This document shows, one piece after another, positions 51,801 through 57,663 of a stretch of 64,000 nucleotides of DNA. The position numbers and the translations under genes were made by a program. This stretch comes from Flavobacterium lipolyticum. GTDB lineage: Bacteria > Bacteroidota > Bacteroidia > Flavobacteriales > Flavobacteriaceae. A model generated the notes under the pieces. It was not told the DNA's origin. It did not search any database and saw only the letters and a list, made by a program, of their open reading frames with translations. The stretch covers positions 62,001-126,000 of the forward strand of contig NZ_JAJJMN010000003.1 of assembly GCF_020905335.1 (NCBI RefSeq), given 5' to 3'. Each line of letters begins with the position of its first letter. Position 1 is the first letter of the stretch.

Positions 51801-51801
51801 A
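42865..51801 (+). CDS. Terminating NRPS: TubC dock-C-PCP-C-A(DSALTAEVW)-PCP-C-A(basic)-PCP-TE
   Basis: This is the largest protein here (2978 residues). A TubC dock (1-53) is followed by C1 (HHIISDGWS at 204) and then directly by PCP1 (LGGHS, Ser567). A linker of about 50 residues replaces the A domain. Next come C2 (HHIISDAWS at 754), A1 (YTSGSTGNPKG at 1231), PCP2 (LGGDS, Ser1622), a divergent C3 (YPMSDIQKGM; CHHAIIDGWS at 1840), A2 (YTSGTTGNPKG at 2316) and PCP3 (IGGYS, Ser2702). The thioesterase has GYSMG (Ser2827), Asp2853 and His2950 (GTHWEAF), a complete triad. The A1 pocket D-S-A-L-T-A-E-V-W nearly equals that of the E-domain subunit. The A2 pocket D-A-E-D-V-G-S-V-S has acidic residues where Lys/Orn/Arg-type domains have them, so a basic residue is likely. 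The TE releases the product by hydrolysis or cyclisation. The A-less C-PCP unit is either skipped or loaded in trans. Confidence 0.95.
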   Translation: MGYDLFTKLKKLKVTVKVINNNLDVKAPKGVLNEELLKEIKSKKEELIDLVNKYAKDQVNESHAIPVAPKSEHYPLSSSQLRLWVLSQIDKANFSYNIPGIQVIDEALDTTAFMLAIRDLIHRHEVLRTVFKTVEEEEVRQFIIAPEDFEFPFQQIEVNGDEEKLNEILTGISNTFFDLEKGPLFKGALVKVNNDRFVFGYNMHHIISDGWSIGIMINELLKNYDARRKGETVQSHPLQIHYKDYAVWQQKQLADEVFNKERKYWLTHLEGDLPILSHFGDFPRPAIMSYNGNVTRKDIPTALYQKFKSFCRENSGTLFTGCLSLINILLHKYTEQEDFIVGSPVSGRTHKDMADQIGFYVNTLALRTQFGAAHSFEEVFQKNKMVTLNAIENQNYPFDELVNHLNLKRDLSRSALFDVMIDIQNENQSDDQKAGTSYNELLNGGVSKYDLTFTFIEKSDSLTVELEYNTDIFTGETAVGFLKDLENIVEAVAQNPVEKIGSLPLNINRRTAHSKLESPEEIVTNEEITHTLPSTPLEKALAGLWEEVLGISHISMEDNFFDLGGHSLKASRLISKIHKEFRVKLQLKDLFIHTSLASQYDLITKEQEVDYSEIPVLEKQNGYPLSIMQRRLWILSQHEAANIAYNMSGAYVFEGELDFDALENAFVQLIERHEILRTSFKENDQNEVLQYVTPLEDILFTIKNTDLSHTNETVLEKHLFEDLSAPFDLSSGTLLKASIYKQSQNRWVFSTVIHHIISDAWSIEIIVKELLQLYNSLVTGVPSALTQLPIQYKDYSSWQLTELSGFRLELHKNYWLNQFKGDLPTLDLAAGKQRPLIKTYNGGLYTKMIPRSLSDRFDQLLKSQETTLFMGLLSVVNVLFYHYTQQEDIVIGSPVAGRDHADLENQIGFYVNTLALRTQFSKKDSFNTILSKVKKVVLGAHEHQLYPFDDLVSSLDIPRDMSRNPLFDVQVIVQNQQVSNSKGMENLSVNEYQGKLPDSSVFDLVFNFADSENGLATSIIYNSDVFDSERIEQFGNHLEQLLAALLQNAELPVQELKWLLKEEEQYLLDFNSETLDYDTAKNVLDRIREQVEKNPEAIAVSFEGNQLSYSELDKRSNQLAHYLLEVYQIQPNDFVGMMLDRSESIFIGLLGILKTGAAYVPIDPDYPVSRKEYILKDTNVKALLTQSDYMFDLSYYEGGIFAMDVQMYSLTNSTTAPQITVLPDHLVYIIYTSGSTGNPKGVMVTHGNLQHSLAPRGNTYSPIKCFLLLSSVAFDSSVAGIFSTLTTGGTLCITSSSDIANVNFIAALIVSQKVSHLLTVPSYYKLLLNALSDKESSIEQVTVAGETCPISLIEDHFKSKIGQSGCDLFNEYGPTECSVWSSVHQYEEGKPVTATIGKPIANTRIYILNEKEDLVPLGVIGELHIGGSGVTKGYLNNSELTAQKFVKDPFSEAGLMYKTGDLGRWNSAGEIEFLGRKDNQVKVRGYRIELGEIQYAVEQYSHIEAAVVLVKENKTGDNELYAYLLEKEAINISELKHHLKDLLPSYAVPAHFITLEAFPLTPNGKIDTKALLEIGGSETERGAAYAAPQTAEETALVNIWETVLDKKKIGINDRFFDLGGDSIKVLKIVNGIYNEMQLEITISDVYSNDCISQLSDFIKNNRASLDVKKTAVTGTGNQGLEAIDFIKNRVLGSLNENDADAIEDVYPMSDIQKGMIYESLKYEGASIYHDQMINHREFKDFDVSVFRKAMQLVTEKHEILRTGFNLQDHDQEVQILYKQAEIPVVYEDLSQLQSLKEQEKVITAFLQSELLHPFDVTQAPLFRMAAFNLGNDTIVFVSQCHHAIIDGWSDSLLLTEINNVYLKLLENPSFKPAKLQSSHKDYMLHQLQDKRKEETAAFWTNELNDYNRLDLFTEKETDDFKLFSFEKKELAKIESLKKAYGIRLKELALSAFVYTLKLYSYSNDITIGLVVNTRPALPDADEMLGCFLNTIPFRVEVSRDLSGEDLLLLVKQKLIEVSNFSDMSLASIASVTNEIKGLNNPFFDIIFNYVDFYSYDALEEQSNEKEESYLENQELTLNGKGVTNTYFDFTVNNTNNAALFDFAQTRALVNKIELSEIESVYKKVFRHIVEHPESSLKELDHLSDEEKEIYENKKQNDSVTVNEDQTVLDLFNRQVLLNPDYPALHHNGVNMSYAELDQKSNQLGNYLKKQGIGKEDFVAILLDRSIEMLVSIFGIIKAGAAYVPLDEGYPQQRIDFILKDTAAKAIISKPSLLENFSEESFPKTILIDTDWDAISQESVAETDHNLTSNALIYSIYTSGTTGNPKGVYIEHKGVVNLANSLIKRYKIQKEEKILAFSNYVFDASVEQIFIALSSGATLVLCDKEDLLDNEKFADLLMEKEITHIDVTPTYLENVIPNKYHLNRVVVGGEECSIDLARKWAAHTDFYNSYGPTETTVSSTIYAYDKENDKDLNRLPIGKPIENTTIYILDHALQIAKTGVVGEMYIGGIGVSRGYINQEALTKERFVTNPFAKEETLYRTGDLCCRLSDGNIQFFGRADDQVKIRGYRIELGEIENAFLQQEITTSVAVLAKANKLGEKEIVAYLVPDEHYDVKDIRTRLKSILPYFMIPSYFVPIEEIPLTKSRKVDRNKLLAIEIHKTDSLRSLVPPENETENTILQIWQDILEKRDISVMDNFFEIGGYSLKAIKLKAMLRRKVGLDISIKDLYNAPTIRELAQGKKTSDAAVIHLHAGDPQNTIYFIPPILGNSIMYHPLAKVLGNEFNSIGLQYKGLEPEEELSQSIEQMAAYFSAEIKKRQSNQPFVVLGYSMGASIAFEVVKELEKQYDAIELVLVDRPTSLNESNDTEHIDEQANWLLDEYQKVIDLSKDQKASVLSFMKNNLLLDNQYTLQGKISSTIYVLESSENELKSNMKDWQDYTNGALVHDYLPGTHWEAFNGNNFDKYVEIFKSSIQKTSIETN

Positions 51802-51828
51802 AACTGTAAAACTAAATAATCAAACAGA

Positions 51829-53457
51829 ATGGAAAACACAGAAAAGTATTATTTTAAACCAAATGTAATTATTGGACCATTAGTAGATAAATGGTATGCA
51901 TGGACACACTTAATTTCTCCTGCCACAGCAGCAATGAACATTGTCGAAAGGCATTTAAAAATAATGAACTCCTATATTCAGGCTCCTGCAATTCATGAGG
52001 CAGCCGTAAAAAATCCTAAAATGTTAGGAGGACCTTTTATGGACTATGAAACCCGAAGAGTAGAGGAAGTCAAAGAACTAAAAGCTGAAATTCTCGAAAA
52101 GCAGGCAAACGCAATACAATTATCAGATGCTATAAAAGAATTGGATCAGTTGCTAAAAACCAAAGCAAAAGGAGCGTCTTTAGAACCTTTGTACAAAGAA
52201 GTTCCGGAAATATTAAAAGGATATGTAGAATTGGTTTACGATTTAAACAACCATCCTTCGTATCGTTTCTTTGAGTCTTTATTATACAACAGCCCATTCT
52301 ATTCCAAACATTCTCAATCTATTTCTTTATGGGAAACACTAAATGATGAGCGTCCATTTTGTTTGAGTACTCCACAATTAGAAGATCCTAAGGTATTACA
52401 GTTGGATATTCCGTTTGATCATAAAGGAATTGATACGTTAAGCAGAATGAAGAGAAATCCGGGATCTATTGAGGCCGTTGCCGAAGAACTGGGCGTTCGC
52501 GAAGATCAAATGGAACTGTTTAAAACTTTTTTCACCAAAAAAGAACATCCCGCTTATCAAAAATACACAGGAGACAAAGCCAGAATGCGCTATTTGGGAC
52601 ATGCCTGTATTTTAATTGAAACCAAAGACGTGAGTATCCTTGTAGATCCTTTAATCAGTTATTATGGCTACGAATCTACAGTAGAACATTTTTCAGATAT
52701 TGACCTGCCGGATGTTATTGATTATGTATTGATTACACACAATCATCAGGACCATATTGTTTTAGAAACTTTATTGCCGTTAAGGCATAAAATCAAAAAT
52801 CTAATAGTTCCCGTAACCACCAGTGGAGCACTTCAGGATCCAAGTATCAAATTAGCGTTTCAAAGTATCGGATTTAAAAATGTCATAGAAATTGATGAAC
52901 TGGAAGAAATAAAATTTGAAAACTGTACCATTACAGGACTTCCGTTTACAGGAGAACACAGTGATCTTAATATCAGAGCAAAATCATGTTTCCATGTTGC
53001 GATCAATGAGCTAAGCTTCTTGTTTGTTGCCGATTCCAGAGTAATGGAGCCTAGATTGTACGAACATATTCATAGGGTTAAAGGCGATGTAGATGTATTG
53101 TTTTTAGGAATGGAATGTGCCGGAGCACCGTTAAGTTGGCTATACGGCTGCTTAATGACAGAGGCGATTAACAGAGAAGACGATCAGTCCAGACGACTGG
53201 CGGGCTGCGACAGCGAAAGAGGTTTGTCGTTAGTTGATATTTTTAATCCCAAAGAAGCTTATGTCTATGCAATGGGAATGGAGCCTTGGTTAGAATTCAT
53301 CAGCAGTATCAAATACACAGAAGAATCTCTTGCCATTATTGAATCAAACCGATTGATAAACCACTGTGCAGATAAAGGAATCATCGCTGAAAGGTTATTT
53401 GGAGAGAAAGAATTGTTATACGATTATGAATTAAAAAATGAATTAGTAATAAATTAA
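51829..53457 (+). CDS. CmlA-like diiron beta-hydroxylase 2
   Basis: This 542-residue protein is a paralogue of the protein at 15662, with the same start (KPNVIIGPLVDKWYAWTH compares with QVEPLISNWYAWHH) and layout. The metal motif THNHQDH gives His304, His306, Asp308 and His309. Glu376 (GEHSD) and Asp402 (VADSR) complete the CmlA-type set, and FGHA/LGHACILIET opens the metallo-beta-lactamase domain. It lies 27 bases after the terminating NRPS, whose first A domain has the DSALTAEVW code. Hydroxylase 1 lies beside the gene with the DSALIAEVW domain. I infer that each enzyme hydroxylates the residue loaded by its neighbour, on the PCP. The alternative is that both act on the same or on other PCPs, for example the Tyr-type module. 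Confidence 0.85.
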   Translation: MENTEKYYFKPNVIIGPLVDKWYAWTHLISPATAAMNIVERHLKIMNSYIQAPAIHEAAVKNPKMLGGPFMDYETRRVEEVKELKAEILEKQANAIQLSDAIKELDQLLKTKAKGASLEPLYKEVPEILKGYVELVYDLNNHPSYRFFESLLYNSPFYSKHSQSISLWETLNDERPFCLSTPQLEDPKVLQLDIPFDHKGIDTLSRMKRNPGSIEAVAEELGVREDQMELFKTFFTKKEHPAYQKYTGDKARMRYLGHACILIETKDVSILVDPLISYYGYESTVEHFSDIDLPDVIDYVLITHNHQDHIVLETLLPLRHKIKNLIVPVTTSGALQDPSIKLAFQSIGFKNVIEIDELEEIKFENCTITGLPFTGEHSDLNIRAKSCFHVAINELSFLFVADSRVMEPRLYEHIHRVKGDVDVLFLGMECAGAPLSWLYGCLMTEAINREDDQSRRLAGCDSERGLSLVDIFNPKEAYVYAMGMEPWLEFISSIKYTEESLAIIESNRLINHCADKGIIAERLFGEKELLYDYELKNELVIN

Positions 53458-53493
53458 TTTCAAGTCTGTTGCGTGAAATTGAACAAAATTTAA

Positions 53494-53639
53494 TTTTAAC
53501 ACATAGAAACATAGATAGTAATACCTTAAAAAAGAAGGCAAAGTAGAAACACCTTTCTTTCACATAGTATAGTATGTGCTTTTTAACTAGTGAAATGCCT
53601 TTTTTAAGTCAACAAAGGCTATGATTCTATGTGTTAAAA
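53494..53639. repeat. 146-bp long imperfect palindrome, MITE-like
   Basis: The ends are 21-bp inverted repeats differing at one position (53494-53514, TTTTAACACATAGAAACATAG; 53619-53639). Inside, further paired segments continue the stem: CTTAAAAAAG..GGCA near 53525 with TGCCTTTTTTAAG near 53597, TTTCAC at 53557 with GTGAAA at 53590, and CACATA..TATGTG at the tip. The whole element can fold back on itself. It has no coding capacity. It may be a non-autonomous mobile element (MITE) or a dispersed intergenic repeat. It lies between the synthase operon and the thioesterase/transport genes and could also act as a transcriptional boundary. No clear target-site duplication was found. Confidence 0.6.
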
Positions 53640-53683
53640 CACTTTCAATCAACGGGTTAATTTTAAATTGAGGCATAACCCAT

Positions 53684-53722
53684 GTGAGACCTTCTTTTGA
53701 TTTTTTTAAAGAAGGCTCTCAC
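53684..53722 (+). terminator. Strong stem-loop with internal T-run (terminator or leader hairpin)
   Basis: GTGAGACCTTCTTT pairs with AAAGAAGGCTCTCAC, a 14-bp stem with one bulged base and a T-rich loop. It lies 21 bases before the ATG of the type II thioesterase. No T-run follows the stem, so it could be a terminator of the upstream operon, an mRNA-processing or stabilising hairpin, or an attenuator for the downstream genes. Confidence 0.45.
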
Positions 53723-53743
53723 TAACCAAATTATAAAAAGCAG

Positions 53744-54460
53744 ATGAATAAAAAGCAATTATTCTTATTACACTTCGCCGGTGGCAGTATCTACTCCTTC
53801 GAGTTTCTGAGAGCATTATGCACCGATTTTGAAATGATACCGCTGGAACTTCCCGGAAGAGGAAAAAGAATCAAAGAAAAACTATTGACTTCCTATCCGG
53901 ATGCTATTAAGGACCTGTTCTCACAGATAACCGATAAGCTTAACGGGAGCCCATTTATCGTTTACGGGCACAGTTTAGGTTCGTCTCTGGGTTTGGGAGT
54001 GACCGATTTATTAGAGAAAAACAACACTCCGCCCCAATGTTTGATCGTAAGCGGTAATGCCGGACCCGGAATTGCAACAGAAAACAACAGATCTGAGCTG
54101 GAGCGTGACGATTTCATCAGCATGCTTACCGAATTGGGTGGGATACCGGATGAGTTATTAAATAGTAAAGAACTGCTCGATTTTGTATTACCAATACTTA
54201 AGGCTGATTTTAAAATAGTAGAAGAAGATTTTTTTATTGAAAATGCCATTGTAAAAGCTCCGATTGTGGCCATAATGGGGAACTCAGAGAAATATGTAGA
54301 TCGGATAAACAATTGGAGAAAGCACACGTTTTCCGGTTTTAACTCCTACATACTAAAAGGAAACCATTTTTTTATACTCGACCATGGTGATAAATTGAAA
54401 GAAATTTTTGATATTAGTTTTAAGGAATGTACAAGTCTTAATTATAATAATGTACAATAG
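53744..54460 (+). CDS. Type II thioesterase (editing, alpha/beta hydrolase)
   Basis: This 238-residue stand-alone thioesterase is of the type that accompanies NRPS/PKS lines and removes misprimed or stalled acyl groups from carrier proteins. It shows LHFAGGS near the N-terminus, ELPGRG, the nucleophile elbow GHSLGS (Ser77), and GNHFFI with the likely catalytic His208. The length is normal for the family. It is the first gene after the 286-base spacer following hydroxylase 2. The aminotransferase cassette and synthases need such an enzyme, and none other is seen in the window. It is cytoplasmic, with no signal peptide. Confidence 0.92.
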   Translation: MNKKQLFLLHFAGGSIYSFEFLRALCTDFEMIPLELPGRGKRIKEKLLTSYPDAIKDLFSQITDKLNGSPFIVYGHSLGSSLGLGVTDLLEKNNTPPQCLIVSGNAGPGIATENNRSELERDDFISMLTELGGIPDELLNSKELLDFVLPILKADFKIVEEDFFIENAIVKAPIVAIMGNSEKYVDRINNWRKHTFSGFNSYILKGNHFFILDHGDKLKEIFDISFKECTSLNYNNVQ

Positions 54461-54483
54461 CATTGCTAAAAAACAAACCAATT

Positions 54484-54849
54484 ATGAAAACAACCAAAAC
54501 CCTGATTACCGCTGTTATGATACTATTAATTTCAATTGGCAGTAGGGCACAAAACAACAAAAAAGAGCAGGCCGAAAATCAATTGACGATTACAGGAATT
54601 ACCGGACAATCTATCAAGGAATCTGCTGATGTAAATAATGTCGAAAAGCTAATTGCAGCAATCAGCAATCAAATCGGAAAAGAAAAGCTGGCACCGGCCA
54701 ATACGACCAGTTTGTCTTATATGCTCAACAGCAAAGAGTTTATAATAAACGGAGTGAAGCAGAAGCCGGAAGTACAATTGAGATATAAAAATAAATATAT
54801 CGGAAACCATACGAAATGGAATATTTGTAAAAACTTCAAGGCAAAATAA
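54484..54849 (+). CDS. Small exported protein of unknown function
   Basis: I do not recognise this 121-residue protein. The ATG at 54484 is preferred to an upstream in-frame TTG at 54463, because it gives a clean signal peptide: two Lys, the hydrophobic core LITAVMILLISIG, then SRAQ with probable cleavage before QNN. The mature part is about 95 residues, polar, with no Cys motif and no lipobox. It ends in a lysine-rich segment. It begins 23 bases after the thioesterase stop and precedes the outer-membrane barrel gene, so it is probably periplasmic or secreted and co-expressed with them. The function is unknown. Confidence 0.6.
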   Translation: MKTTKTLITAVMILLISIGSRAQNNKKEQAENQLTITGITGQSIKESADVNNVEKLIAAISNQIGKEKLAPANTTSLSYMLNSKEFIINGVKQKPEVQLRYKNKYIGNHTKWNICKNFKAK

Positions 54850-55030
54850 AATTCATCATGAGCTGAGTTTTCTTCTTTAGTATACATTCTGCTTTTACCA
54901 TTCAGAGTGATTATCCTATTCTTGAAATATTGCGATCCCTTAAATTTCTTAAATTTTATCAATTCAAAAGAGCTTGAGTTTACATCTTGTATCCCTTACA
55001 GGCAATCTTATTAAATACATTAAAAAAATA

Positions 55031-57517
55031 ATGAAGTATAATTATATGCATTTAAAATATATCGCTTTACTATGCGTGTTTGTTTTTCTGGGCAATTCAG
55101 TATACGGACAAAGTTCAAAAGCAACAGGTAACGAAATATACAAACAAGTGTCAGCAGCATCCATTTCAGGAACCATTATTGATGCTGAAAATAAAGAGCC
55201 TGTTATTTTTGCAACCATTCTTTTGTTGAACGAGGAGCAGGAAACATTAGTAAAAAGCGAATTGTCTGAAACAAAAGGAGAATTTAATTTTGGAAACCTG
55301 AAAAGCGGGAACTATAAAATTAAAATTACCCATGACGACTACAAAACGTTTAGCACAGGAATTATAACCATTAAAACAGACAATCAAAAAGAAGTACTGC
55401 CGATAGAATTGTTCAAAATCACAAAAAAGGAAAGCTTAAAAGAAGTCGTAATACTTAAAAAGAAAAAATTTGTGGAGACTAAAATCGATCGTACCATTTT
55501 AAATGTTGACGCTTTAGAATCTAACTCAGGAATTACCGCTTTAGAATTGTTAAAGAAAGCTCCCGGAATCAGTATAAGCGATCAGGGAGTTGTAAGTCTG
55601 AATGGAAAAGCAAATGCGACCATTTTTATCGATGACCGTCCAACCTATCTGTCAGGCGCCCAACTTGAAAGCTATTTAAGCGGATTAGCTTCAGATAATA
55701 TAGACAAAATTGAAATCATGACCAATCCGCCTGCGAAATATGAAGCAGCAGGAAATGGAGGAGTGATAAACATCAAATTAAAAAAGAGCAAAAAAGAAGG
55801 AGAAAACGGAAGTGTTATTCTGGGCTTAAGACAGCATAAATTTACAGAATACAATGCCACGTTTGCTTTGAACAAAAAAAAGGAGAATTACAATATCTTT
55901 CTGAATGGAAATGCAGGTTACAAAAAACGCTTTCAGGATCTTTATATCAACAGAAACTATACCGATACAGGCAGCTACAGCAAACAGGAAAACAATAATG
56001 TAGGAGATGCTATAGTAACGAATCTAAGATTTGGAGCAGACTATAATCTGTCAAAAAATACGGTGATTGGAGTCTCTGCAGATGCGTCAATCTGGAATGG
56101 AAATGATCTTGATAACAGTTTGAATTACCTTTATAACAGAAACCAAACTACAGATTCCATTGTAAAAACATTAGGCAGCTCAGATGCTAAATCGGTAAAC
56201 AGCGGAATAAATCTGAACATTAATCACAAGCTTAACGAAAAAAGCGATGTGAGTGCCAATTTAGATTACTTACTATACGATTCTTTTCCCTATCAGGAAT
56301 TTAAAAATTCGATCATTTTTCCGGATGCAAACAAAAATTATTCCGATATGCTGGTAGGAGGAGCAGCTTCTAAGGTTAATATTTATTCAGGAAAAGCAGA
56401 TTATTCCAATCAGCTGACCAAAAAAACAAACCTGCAGACCGGATTCAAATACAGTAATATCAAGACCAACAATAAGAGCGAGTATTTCGATATCGTAAAT
56501 GATATTTCGACGCCAAATTTAAATCAGAATAATAAATTTCTATACAACGAGAAAATAACAGCTTTATACGTGAGCTCCAACACAACTTTAGACAGACTTT
56601 CTGTACAGTTAGGACTCCGCTATGAAAGTGTAAAAATTGTCGGAGATCAGTTAGGAAACGAAATAAAACCGAGAACAAAAAATACAACTAAGTACGACAA
56701 TTTATTTCCAACCTTATACCTGTCTTATAAGCTCGACTCTTTAGCCAATAACACAGTAGGAATCAATTACGGAAAAAGAATCGACAGACCATTTTATCAG
56801 GATCTTAACCCTATGGTTATTCAGGTTGATAAATTGACATTTTACAAAGGAAATCCCTATCTGCAACCTTCAATTACAAATTCCGTTGAAGCTTCTTACG
56901 CACACAAAAGCTTGTTGAATTTTACTCTTGCCTATAGTAAAATTGACGATCAGATCATGGAGACTATAGAAATTATAAACAATGTCTATTACAGTATGCC
57001 CGGAAACATTGGAAATACTCAGGTAACCAATCTGAGTCTTAGTTCCACATTTAATATTGCGCCATGGCTAACTTTTACCGGAAATGCACAAGTATCGTAT
57101 ACCGATACCAAAAGTGATTTCTTTGGAGGTAAACTGCATACATACGGTTATAATTTTAGAATCGATCCCGTATTGCAGGTAAAACTGAAAAGAGATTACA
57201 ATATAGAACTTTTTGGACGCTATGTTGGGAAAGCTTATGTAGCACAATTTACACTGGACCCTTATTGGTTTCTTGATGTGACAATCAGCAAAAAACTTTC
57301 AAACAGAAGTTCTCTTAAATTAATAGGGATGGATATTTTCAGAACCTATATCACCAAAGGACAAATTAATAATCTGGTCAATGCAAATGCCGACTTCAGA
57401 ACATTATGGAATACGAGACAGGTCAGACTATCGTTTACCTATAATTTTGGGGATAAGATGACTACTCAGGAGAGAGAAAATAACAGTATCGATACCGAAA
57501 AGAACAGAATCAAGTAA
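55031..57517 (+). CDS. Outer-membrane beta-barrel, TonB-dependent-receptor-like
   Basis: I take the ATG at 55031 (828 residues) because it precedes a typical signal peptide (hydrophobic IALLCVFVFLG, cleavage near VYGQ); a TTG further upstream would bury it. An N-terminal carboxypeptidase-regulatory-like domain follows (SISGTIIDAENKEPVIFATI, then GNYKIKITHDDYKTF). Next is a plug domain (ALELLKKAPGISI, DDRPTYLSG, IDKIEIMTNPPAKYEAAGNG) and a long barrel of alternating strands ending in RLSFTYNFGDK, after which there is a short hydrophilic tail. This is the Bacteroidota outer-membrane barrel family related to TonB-dependent receptors. It may import the peptide product or its metal complex, or serve in self-protection. 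Substrate unknown. Spacing to the previous gene is 181 bases. Confidence 0.85.
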   Translation: MKYNYMHLKYIALLCVFVFLGNSVYGQSSKATGNEIYKQVSAASISGTIIDAENKEPVIFATILLLNEEQETLVKSELSETKGEFNFGNLKSGNYKIKITHDDYKTFSTGIITIKTDNQKEVLPIELFKITKKESLKEVVILKKKKFVETKIDRTILNVDALESNSGITALELLKKAPGISISDQGVVSLNGKANATIFIDDRPTYLSGAQLESYLSGLASDNIDKIEIMTNPPAKYEAAGNGGVINIKLKKSKKEGENGSVILGLRQHKFTEYNATFALNKKKENYNIFLNGNAGYKKRFQDLYINRNYTDTGSYSKQENNNVGDAIVTNLRFGADYNLSKNTVIGVSADASIWNGNDLDNSLNYLYNRNQTTDSIVKTLGSSDAKSVNSGINLNINHKLNEKSDVSANLDYLLYDSFPYQEFKNSIIFPDANKNYSDMLVGGAASKVNIYSGKADYSNQLTKKTNLQTGFKYSNIKTNNKSEYFDIVNDISTPNLNQNNKFLYNEKITALYVSSNTTLDRLSVQLGLRYESVKIVGDQLGNEIKPRTKNTTKYDNLFPTLYLSYKLDSLANNTVGINYGKRIDRPFYQDLNPMVIQVDKLTFYKGNPYLQPSITNSVEASYAHKSLLNFTLAYSKIDDQIMETIEIINNVYYSMPGNIGNTQVTNLSLSSTFNIAPWLTFTGNAQVSYTDTKSDFFGGKLHTYGYNFRIDPVLQVKLKRDYNIELFGRYVGKAYVAQFTLDPYWFLDVTISKKLSNRSSLKLIGMDIFRTYITKGQINNLVNANADFRTLWNTRQVRLSFTYNFGDKMTTQERENNSIDTEKNRIK

Positions 57518-57663
57518 ATCATAATCATCTGTCTTTTCTAGTTGCTAATTTTGACTTAGCATCTAAAAAACAGAATTTAATTTTCAAGTTAATTTCAGAA
57601 TCCGAATTTAAAAAGGGACACCATCTCTTTAAGACTTTATCAACCACAACAAAAACTTTTAAG

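Noticed and set aside
53381..53563. Minus-strand small frame overlapping the end of hydroxylase 2 and the spacer
   Set aside because: It overlaps a well-supported gene and the palindromic element and shows no protein features.
57546..57553. Promoter upstream of the exporter gene (TAATTTTG)
   Set aside because: It matches the Bacteroidota -7 pattern, but no TTG-type -33 box is found at the right distance, so it was not listed as a feature.
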